Positions 55,910 to 64,000 of a stretch of 64,000 nt of DNA are shown piece by piece. The notes below the pieces were generated by a model. It was not told the DNA's origin. It ran no database searches and was given only the letters and a program-made list of their open reading frames with translations. The translations under genes were made by a program, and so were the position numbers. Origin of the DNA: Blattamonas nauphoetae (Eukaryota; Preaxostyla; Oxymonadida); the NCBI GenBank assembly GCA_033064195.1, contig JARBJD010000264.1, forward strand, positions 1 to 64,000. The letters run 5' to 3'. Positions within the stretch are counted from its first letter, which is position 1; each line of letters opens with the position of its first letter.

Positions 55910-58171
55910 ATGGGAACTATACTGAAGACAATTCATGGCAATCATCCTCCGACCAACACTCATCAACACCTACCCCCTCCGATCCTTCCTCATCTCCCGC
56001 CGCCGATCCTTCCTCATCTCCCGTCGCCGATCATTCCTCATCTCCCCCCGCAGATCCTTCCTCACATCGCCCCGCCGCCGATCCTTCGCTCGCCTCTCCT
56101 CCATTACATTCCTCGCGCGCATCTCCACCACTGCCTCCCTCGCACGCATCTCCACCACTGCCTCCCTCGCGCGCATCTTCACGACTGCCTCCCTCGCGCG
56201 CATCTCAACCACTGCCTCCCGCGCACGCATCTCAACCACTGCCTCCCGCGCACGCATCTCAACCACTGCCTCCCGCGCACGCATCTCAACCACTGCCTCC
56301 CGCGCACGCATCTCCACGACTGCCTCTCGCGCACGCATATCCACCACTGCCTCCCTCGCGCGCATCATCCCGAAGAGATCCCCGTTCTCCACGATATCAC
56401 AGAAAACGAATTGCAGGATCTGTTGTCATCGTTCGACAGAGAGGATACAGGAACGACTGTCGTTGCATCGACTGTTGGGTCGCTGGAATCGCTCATCACT
56501 TTCTTGAAGACAATCAACCCACCAATCCCAATCGCCAACGTGGCTGTCGGGCCAGTTCACAAAAACACAGTCACGAAGGCGCCAGTGATGCTCGAGAAGA
56601 ACCCAGACTTCGCCTGCATCCTCGCGTTTGACGTGCCAATCGACGAAGACGCAGAGAAGTTGTCGGATGAGCTGAAGGTCCCCATCTTCAAAGACAACAT
56701 CATCTACAGACTCGAAGTGAAGTTCACAGAGTATCTGGATGGGCTGAAACAGGCGAGGAAGGAATCGGCTCTGAAGTCGGCGATCTTCCCAGTGACTGTG
56801 AAGGTGGTTGCCTCGTTCAGGAACTCTGACCCTCTGATCATTGGCGTGCTGGTGGAGCAGGGCGTTCCTCGGATTGGAACACCGCTTGTCAACAACAACA
56901 AGGACAACCACAATATTGGAGAAGTTGTGTCGAAGGGCGCCCAGCCGAAGTTCCTTCGAGATTTGAATGTGAATGACAATCTGATTTCGAAGGTGTGGTT
57001 TTTTTGTTCAAATGATTTTTTTTGATTGTGTATCTCTTTCTGTAGCTCAATCGCAAGTCCATTGATATTTTCAAGGAGCATATGCGAGATACCTTCAAGA
57101 CCACTGGAGGCTGTTCGATCTCTGCATTATCCGATTCCAACGGAACAAGGACAAAAGAAGATCAACTGAGCATGGAAAGCTCTAGTCGAGCCAGAAGAAA
57201 CAGGAAAGAACATTGGGAGCCAAAGCGAGGTGAGAAAGGAGAGTGGATGAGGAAGGGAGACAACGAAGGAGGAGGGAATGCAGTGGGAGACAGCGAAGGA
57301 GGAGGGAATGCAGTGGGAGACAGCGAAGGAGGAGGGAATGCAGTGGGAGACAGCGAAGGAGGAGGGAATGCAGTGGGAGACAGCGAAGGAGGAGGGAATG
57401 CAGTGGGAGACAGCGAAGGAGGAGGGAATGCAGTGGGAGACAGCGAAGGAGGAGGGAATGCAGTGGGAGACAGCGAAGGAGGAGGGAATGCAGTGGGAGA
57501 CAGCGAAGGAGGAGGGAATGCAGTGGGAGACAGCGAAGGAGGAGGGAATGCAGTGGGAGACAGCGAAGGAGGAGGGAATGCAGTGGGAGACAGCGAAGGA
57601 GGAGGGAATGCAGTGGGAGACAGCGAAGGAGGAGGGAATGCAGTGGGAGACAGCGAAGGAGGAGGGAATGCAGTGGGAGACAGCGAAGGAGGAGGGAATG
57701 CAGTGGGAGACAGCGAAGGAGGAGGGAATGCAGTGGGAGACAGCGAAGGAGGAGGGAATGCAGTGGGAGACAGCGAAGGAGGAGGGAATGCAGTGGGAGA
57801 CAGCGAAGGAGGAGGGAATGCAGTGGGAGACAGCGAAGGAGGAGGGAATGCAGTGGGAGACAGCGAAGGAGGAGGGAATGCAGTGGGAGACAGCGAAGGA
57901 GGAGGGAATGCAGTGGGAGACAGCGAAGGAGGAGGGAATGCAGTGGGAGACAGCGAAGGAGGAGGGAATGCAGTGGGAGACAGCGAAGGAGGAGGGAATG
58001 CAGTGGGAGACAGCGAAGGAGGAGGGAATGCAGTGGGAGACAGAGGAGCAGTCTGGATTCTCAGTCACCAAAATCAAGGAAGTTTCTCTCGACACCGGTG
58101 AAAAGGAGGCGTACGTGTTCGACCAGGAACATATCTCTCTACTCCCCGTAATGAACCAAATGATCACATGA
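55910..58171 (+). CDS. eIF5B/IF2-type C-terminal protein lacking the GTPase domain (three exons)
   Basis: Exons 55910-56992, 57046-57229 and 58044-58171 give about 464 residues. Residues about 160-385 match eIF5B domains III-IV: TTVVASTVGSLESLITFLK, VGPVHKNTVTKAPVML, ACILAFDVPIDEDAEKLSDE, FKDNIIYRL, and LISK at the exon junction followed by LNRKSIDIFKEHMRD, which recalls the C-terminal helix of eIF5B. In eIF5B this part contacts the ribosome and eIF1A during subunit joining. The GTPase domain is absent; in its place the first 150 residues are Pro/His-rich nine-residue repeats (PRTHLNHCL). The third exon (FSVTKIKEVSLDTGEKEAYV) is unrecognised. It could be a truncated retained paralogue or a decaying copy. 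Confidence 0.78.
56100..56370. repeat. 27-bp minisatellite in exon 1 of the eIF5B-like gene
   Basis: About ten units of CGCGCACGCATCTCAACCAC plus TGCCTCC, encoding PR[AT]HL[NH]HCL. A preceding shorter GC-rich repeat of 24-bp type (CATCTCCCGCCGCCGATCCT) spans about 55980-56090. Both lie in frame. Confidence 0.8.
56993..57045 (+). other. 53-nt GT-AG intron 1 of the eIF5B-like gene
   Basis: GTGTGGTTTTT...TCTTTCTGTAG. It joins DNLISK to LNRKSIDIF, the sequence order expected from eIF5B, and keeps the frame. Confidence 0.85.
57230..58043 (+). repeat. Likely intron 2 of the eIF5B-like gene, filled by a 30-bp minisatellite (~26 copies)
   Basis: The donor GTGAG at 57230 and acceptor GACAG at 58041-58043 would join codon parts G and AG in phase, linking PKR to EEQSGFSVTKI. 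Between them, about 26 nearly identical copies of a 30-bp unit (GGAGGGAATGCAGTGGGAGA plus CAGCGAAGGA) run from about 57258 to 58043. Because 30 is a multiple of three, all frames stay open in both directions, making several spurious long frames. Alternatively the array is translated as EGGGNAVGDS repeats ending at 58101. Splicing fits the exon-3 frame better. Confidence 0.65.
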
Positions 58172-60052
58172 AGGGAGGTGATGGAAGGATTCAGCGAAGA
58201 TGGTTTAGTCGACGAAGGGAGGTGATGATGAGGAAGTCTGAGACGAACTGCCTAATCATCTTTAAACAACTCAGGATGTCAGACAGATATGAAATCACCG
58301 CACACCTTCTCATTGGTTCTCTCATACTTCTTTCTCCGTTCTCTCCCACTCACTTTCTCCCTTCAGAAGTGTCATTATCACTATTTTCGGATCATGTCGC
58401 CATTCACCTTCGACAAATCCACTTTCATCTGCATTTCCTCTCAGCATATCTTTTATTCCGTTTTTGGGAAGGCTTGACTTCGTCAAGGACTCAATTGGCT
58501 GTCAGGAGAGAGAAGTCGAAGTGAATCAGTCAGATGGCAGGAAATCAATTATCTTCTCGCTTCGCAAACAAATAAAGCGAAAATAACTTTCGAATGAGAC
58601 AAAGCACAGTTCATGATGACTCTACATGCCAAGATGAGGGTGAGTCAATGATAGAAACCTCGAGTGTGGAGCAACGAATCGAAATGTGAAAGATGACCCG
58701 CTCTCGAGAGAGCTCGGCGAAATAGCAAAAGAACTTCAACGAGATCCAAATCAGAACATCAGAATATAAAGTGGTGAGTCATAGCCCGTCGCCATGCAGA
58801 AATCCTCAAAGGGCGCAAAGGGGGGCAAGTAGGGGGAGAGAAATCAACACTAATGGTCAATTATGATGAATGCAATGTAGAGACGTAACCAAGGAGACGA
58901 TATGGATTCTGAATGTCTTGTGGTGATTCAGATAAGTGATGAAGAAGGCGAGAGCTGTACTGATGATGAGGGGAGGAAGTTATAAGGAATAAAAAGAAAA
59001 GAGAGGACGATAATGTGATGACAAAGAACAGTTAAAGATGAAAATATCTCTGAAGGACGAATGGCGCATCGGATCAGACCTCCACATTTTCGATCGAGTT
59101 CAGCATAGACCACGTATTGTCTTTTGCTACCAGTTATTGAAATACTCTCAATCGCTTGTCTCAGCTCTCCAATGGTTGCCTCTTCGAATCGATATGTCTC
59201 TCCTCATCCTCACATCAGAATGCGAGCAAACAAGAAATATGGAGTCGACAGATTGTTTTCTTTTTGAGCTCATAGTTCGGTGTGGGTCAAGGGATTGTGA
59301 TTTCGGAGTTTCAACGAAATCTGTCGAATGGATCAGTCTGACGTTGAAGTCAACAGGATCGTCTGGAATCACGAATTCTGATCTCCAAGGGATGAAATGG
59401 TCGATATTTAACTGATTATTCAGAAATCAAACCTTTTCAATGGTATTTAGCAACACAGAATCACCATTTGAAGATTAGTGAGTTTAATTGCCTGGAATTT
59501 CGGTTGGGGTTGCGTTTTCAATCAATCCAACTTAATACCCATCACCAGAACACCAGTTCAAGATCTTGAAAAGCAAGAGATGAGAGATAAAGACTTAAAA
59601 AGAGAGATGAACAATCGAAGGAAGAGGGAACGACGTCGTGGAGAACAAATGAAAAAGATAAATGATCGAGACAAAATCAGACAGAAGTTACCTCAGCCAT
59701 GCTTCGTTTGGGTCACCGTCATCACGGTGATCAGTTTTTCTCGCATGTTCTCCATCATACTAAGAAATGAATGAAAGAAAGATGGAGAGCCAATTGCTTT
59801 GGTCAGGTTTTTAATTTTGAAAATACAGGCATATTCAGTTGAAGTTCACCCACCGGAGTTGCTGGGACAAGTTAGATAAGGAATATTTTTGTTGAATTCG
59901 CGATTGAACATTTCTCCCCATAATTGTATGTAAAGATTGAAAGACTCAATATGTTGAAGATTGATCTAAATTTGCTCCCAATCGACTTCTGTAACATTCA
60001 AGATTTTAGGCATGGGCAACAGTCAGTCAAAAGAGACAGAGTCCAGTCACCA
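58172..60052. other. Stretch with no firm gene
   Basis: Several short frames. The two longest (59038-59415, 59478-59774) have ordinary composition but no recognised domain; 59478-59774 contains a basic helix (NRRKRERRRGEQMKKINDRD) and a hydrophobic end. They may be host exons or chance. Confidence 0.4.
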
Positions 60053-61052
60053 ATATCGGGGGTGGCAGAAAGACTTTCGGGAGGTTCCATGCCGTGTGGA
60101 AAGCGAGATACCTTCTAATCTCCTCCACTTCACTTTTTCCATTCTTAAACCTTCAATTTTTGATAACAGAGAAAAACAAGTGTTTTTGAGAAGTCGGGAA
60201 TGAGGTGATCGGGAGTGGGATCTCTCTCGGTATCATATGTCATTCATGTTTTGATGAAAAATTCAACATTTATTTCTCGTTATTGTCCATTTCTCAACTT
60301 TTTTCTGAAATTAGAGGTACAAAGAATGAAAAATGAAGTGTTTTTGTGGGAGAGCGTTTCTGAAGATATGTTCAACAGAAATGTTCCTGACATACACAAT
60401 GAGGCTAAAAAATGCCGGAAAGGAACGGTGGGGTCGTTAGTTTTGTCGATCGTCTTGATGATCAGGACGAAGGGGCAAACCTCGATCTTGATCCATGATC
60501 TCACCATCTCAACCCAAAATACTCGTCACATGGATAAAATATTGTTGAGAAAGGCAGATACTCTAACAACTTTAATTGATGAAGTTTTTAAGATTTGATG
60601 ACAGGATCGCGGATCAAGATCGAGGTTTGCCCCTTCGTCCTGATCATCAAGACGATCGACAAAACTAACGACCCCACCGTTCCTTTCCGGCATTTTTTAG
60701 CCTCATTGTGTATGTCAGGAACATTTCTGTTGAACATATCTTCAGAAACGCTCTCCCACAAAAACACTTCATTTTTCATTCTTTGTACCTCTAATTTCAG
60801 AAAAAAGTTGAGAAATGGACAATAACGAGAAATAAATGTTGAATTTTTCATCAAAACATGATTGACATACGATACCGAGAGAGATCCCACTCCCGATCAC
60901 CTCATTCCCGACTTCTCAAAAACACTTGTTTTTCTCTGTTATCAAAAATTGAAGGTTTAAGAATGGAAAAAGTGAAGTGGAGGAGATTAGAAGGTATCTC
61001 GCTTTCCACACGGCATGGAACCTCCGGAAAGTCTTTCTGCCACCCCCGATAT
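60053..61052. repeat. Large near-perfect palindrome: 442-bp arms, 116-bp spacer
   Basis: 60053-60494 and 60611-61052 are inverted copies of equal length with only a few differences. Each arm encodes the same short frame (MGSLSVSYV...KGTVGSLVLSIVLM) on opposite strands, probably without meaning. It ends 190 bp before the pogo-like transposase 2. Such hairpins arise from fold-back transposons or inverted duplication and could yield double-stranded RNA. Confidence 0.85.
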
Positions 61053-61245
61053 GAACATCATCGGATAAACACGCAACTTCGGGAAAACCCGCAACTCTAT
61101 TTTCAAACAACCTATATCACCTCTAGCGTTCTCCTTTTCAGTATCAAGTGCGGACCAATATTGCATTCAATATCCACATTTTTACCTCTAAATATGGTGT
61201 ATTCAATTCACAAGTGCTCATTGTGGGTCGTTTTTTTTCATTGAA

Positions 61246-62963
61246 ATGAATCAACCTGATCCGAACGCTGCAGTAGAAGAGAACCGCCGTCGGAGGAGGA
61301 AACAACCGTACAAGCCTCGCCTGGACCGATTTCAGAAGCAAGAAGGCGGGTGGATGCGTGTTCGTGATGTTGACTTTCCGGGTCTCCAAACAGTCGACAA
61401 ACATAAGAAATATCGGATGAGGATTTGCCACATATACGGCGAACCTCAAGAAATCTCACACCGACATTCATTCCTCACAGAAAACGAACAAAACCAACTA
61501 TACAATTGGGTCATAAATTCAATCGAAATGAATATCTTCCCGTCGATAAACGAAATATGCCAGAAGGTTTTCTTCCGCTTTTTTCATAATATTTCAGGCT
61601 GCCGAGGTGAAGCAGCAAAGGGTCTGTCTCGCTGTCATGCCCCATGTAACTCCACCAGACTGGAGCTGGGGAAAAAAGTTCATAAAGGGGTACGCGGACT
61701 TCATTCTCCGTCGTCCCCAAATTGTGGATGAAGCCAGGATACGCGCACGCACTCGTAACAACTTAACTCCCTTCTATGCACTCGTTCAAGACCTCTTCCA
61801 ACTTCATCGGTACCGGCCAGAGCTAGTGTTTAATATGGATGAAACTTCGTCCACCACGAAATTTCAGCATCGGACACTGAGGGTGGGAACTCGTGGTCAT
61901 CCTCATGTGATGACCCGAGAGCGGACAAGGGTCTCGGCGCTCACGCTTCTCATTGTGATTGGAGGCGATGGAACACGTCTCGACACACACATCCTCGTCC
62001 CTCAGAGGATGTGGTTCCCTACACTAGATGACTATCACCCAAGAGGATTCACCTATCATTCAACAGCAACCGGCTGGATGACAACTGATATGTTCGCTCA
62101 CATCATCCTCGAACATATTCTTCCAGACATAATAAAAGGAGGGAGGAGATCAGGCCTCCTGACAATCCACTCGGTGCTCCTCCAGAGCGGTGTCTCATCG
62201 TTTTGGACGGACATTCGTCCCGAATCAACAGAGGATTGTGGCTGGGTGTTCGAGATAAGAACATTGATGTGGTCGTCCTACCCGCAAATACATCGGCCTG
62301 GACCCAGCCCTGTGACAAGTGGGTTAATGCCAACCTGAAGCGTCAGTTCACCCAGTTGACCCCGATTCCATCTGAACGAGACAGACCAGCTCAAATGATT
62401 CCCTGGCTTGAGCGAATTCAGGCCTATGTTCGCCGAGCCACCGATGAAGCTCACATCAGAGCATCGTGGAGGGAGACAGGGTTGATCCCCTCAACCCTGA
62501 AGTGGTCCTTGAAGGACTGCCACTCGGTCACCATGTCGTTCTCCCTCCCAATAGATTGTCTCTGTCTTCGGAGTTGATCACTTCGGAGGCCTTTATGCAG
62601 AGGTGGGCTGCACACGATCAACATCATGGCCGGGAACTACACGTTTACAACCAACACCAGGAGATCCAAGCAGTTCTGCTTGAACTTGGTCTCGATTACG
62701 ATGTCAATGATCTGGTCATCCCGGAACTTGTCAACGAGGACGATGATGAGAGAACTGACGATTCGAATGAGGTAATCGATGAAGGCGCAGAGCGAAGACG
62801 GCGGAATCTGCGACTTGAAAGAAGGAGCCCTTCAACACAGGAAGAGTCCGATGATGGTCAGGAAATGCATCGCTCACCGATTCGTCTTGGGAGTCATAAA
62901 GGAGAATACACTCGCCACGCGGTCGAGGGACCAGGGGTGCAGAAGGTGATCGCAAGGAAATAG
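61246..62963 (+). pseudogene. Pogo/Tigger-like transposase 2 (31-nt intron, frameshifted)
   Basis: Starts MNQPDPNAAVEENRRRRRKQ at 61246. The helix-turn-helix ends NIFPSINEICQK, followed by a 31-nt intron (61567-61597), and continues AAEVKQQRVCLAVM. The DDE_1 core shows LVFNMDETSSTTKF (first Asp), CLIVLDGHSSRINRGL (second) and LPANTSAWTQPCDKWVN (third). The reading frame changes about twice, near 62170 and near 62480, after which a long acidic C-terminal tail (LVNEDDDERTDDSNEV) is open to 62963. It is a plain, inactive DNA-transposon gene, diverged from transposase 1 but sharing its intron position. Confidence 0.83.
61567..61597 (+). other. 31-nt GT-AG intron in the pogo-like transposase 2
   Basis: GTTTTCTTCC...ATATTTCAG; removal joins EICQK to AAEVKQQ in phase. 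Same length and same homologous position as the intron at 47564-47594. Confidence 0.8.
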
Positions 62964-63064
62964 CAATTGATTTGACAGATGATAGTGAGGGTCGAGAAAG
63001 AAAACGCTATTTGAAATATGGCGCGGAGTTCTTTCATTTTCGGACGACAGAATGACAGAGAAGT

Positions 63065-64000
63065 AATACTGGCCGATGCTAATCTGCGATTGGTGGAACG
63101 ATACTGGCCGATGCTAATCTGCGATTGGTGGAACGATACTGGCCGATGCTAATCTGCGATTGGTGGAACGATACTGGCCGATGCTAATCTGCGATTGGTG
63201 GAACGATACTGGCCGATGCTAATCTGCGATTGGTGGAACGATACTGGCCGATGCTAATCTGCGATTGGTGGAACGATACTGGCCGATGCTAATCTGCGAT
63301 TGGTGGAACGATACTGGCCGATGCTAATCTGCGATTGGTGGAACGATACTGGCCGATGCTAATCTGCGATTGGTGGAACGATACTGGCCGATGCTAATCT
63401 GCGATTGGTGGAACGATACTGGCCGATGCTAATCTGCGATTGGTGGAACGATACTGGTCGATGCTAATCTGCGATTGGTGGAACGATACTGGCCGATGCT
63501 AATCTGCGATTGGTGGAACGATACTGGCCGATGCTAATCTGCGATTGGTGGAGCGTTCATGGCCGATGCTATTCAGCGAGTGGAGAAGCGTTAATGGCCG
63601 ATGATATTCAGCGATTGGCGGAGCGTTCATGGCCGATGATATTCAGCGATTGGTGGAGTGTTCATGGCCGATGATATTCAGCGATTGGTGGAGCGTTAGT
63701 GGCCGATGATATTCAGCGATTGGTGGAGCGCTAATTGCCGATGATATTCAGCGATTGGTGGAGCGTTAGTGGCCGATGATATTCAGCGATTGGTGCAGCG
63801 CTAATTGCCGATGATATTCAGCGTTTGGTGGAGCGTTCATGGCCGATGATATTCAGCGATTGGTGGAGCGTTAATGGCCGATGATATTCAGCGTTTGGTG
63901 GAGCGTTCTTGGCCGATGATATTCAGCGATTGGTGGAGCGTTAATTGCCGATGATATTCAGCGTTTGGTGGAGCGTTCATGGTCGATGATATTCAGCGTT
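63065..64000. repeat. 35-bp satellite array, two subfamilies, running off the right edge
   Basis: About 14 almost identical units of TACTGGCCGATGCTAATCTG plus CGATTGGTGGAACGA to about 63550, followed by about 13 more variable 35-bp units of GCGTTCATGGCCGATGATAT plus TCAGCGATTGGTGGA to the window end. The two halves share period and core (GCCGATG..AT..CGATTGGTGGA). No coding meaning is seen. Confidence 0.95.

Noticed and set aside
57127-58167. Long overlapping frames in all directions (about 300-345 codons) over the 30-bp repeat
   Set aside because: They exist only because the repeat unit is a multiple of three without stops; the encoded repeats have no meaning in most frames.
60215-60890. 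Two similar short frames (127 and 100 codons) on opposite strands as a gene pair
   Set aside because: They are the same stretch read in the two arms of the palindrome; no independent support for coding.
63065-64000. Regular direct repeats resembling a CRISPR array
   Set aside because: The units are contiguous with no unique spacers, and the setting is eukaryotic; it is a satellite.

Overview
The window comes from a eukaryotic, probably protist, genome. Host-like genes carry very short GT-AG introns (31, 31, 40 and 53 nt are visible), intergenic DNA is AT-rich and full of mobile elements, and nearly every host reading frame shows decay. The mix of intron-bearing genes, Polintons, pogo-like and mariner DNA transposons and low-complexity host genes would fit a metamonad such as an oxymonad, but no marker here proves a lineage.

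Region 1 (1-32651) is a nest of mobile elements. An older Polinton/Maverick (B, minus strand) fills it and its left end lies outside the window. A second, younger Polinton (A, 2808-26008, 23.2 kb) sits inside B's polymerase gene, flanked by a 6-bp target duplication (GACAGA). A carries long terminal inverted repeats (about 1.7 kb), protein-primed DNA polymerase B with an HNH/endonuclease-VII-like zinc insert, a retroviral-type integrase, a packaging ATPase, two tandem paralogous capsid-type proteins, a penton-type gene split by 2.9 kb of host-like DNA, two small adenovirus pVI/pX-like basic/hydrophobic proteins, and several unknown genes. Two genes stand out: a fibre/tailspike-like protein ending in an intramolecular-chaperone (Peptidase S74) domain with its Ser-Lys dyad, and a small protein whose spacing resembles a divergent H2A histone fold. 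Almost every Polinton gene is preceded by the same TTTTTATTTT box just upstream of its ATG. B is further interrupted by a 1.7-kb TA-flanked non-autonomous DNA element and contains a subterminal array of about 150-bp repeats.

Region 2 (32652-47360) starts with a fold-back element holding a host-like passenger. Two diverged copies of a host gene of ARM-like helical character (about 34-37 kb and 45-47 kb, both minus strand) form a segmental duplication, with decayed surface-protein-like genes between them. Several of these host frames contain in-frame TGA codons followed by further open coding sequence.

Region 3 (47360-64000) holds a pogo-like transposase with a 31-nt intron, a fold-back repeat, a tRNA-like gene, a complete mariner-type element with TIRs and TA duplications, an eIF5B-like gene lacking the GTPase domain (its second intron holds about 26 copies of a 30-bp minisatellite), a near-perfect 442-bp-arm palindrome, a second pogo-like transposase with a 31-nt intron at the same place as the first, and a 35-bp satellite array that runs off the right end.

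All assignments are by eye from motifs and repeats; no database search was run.
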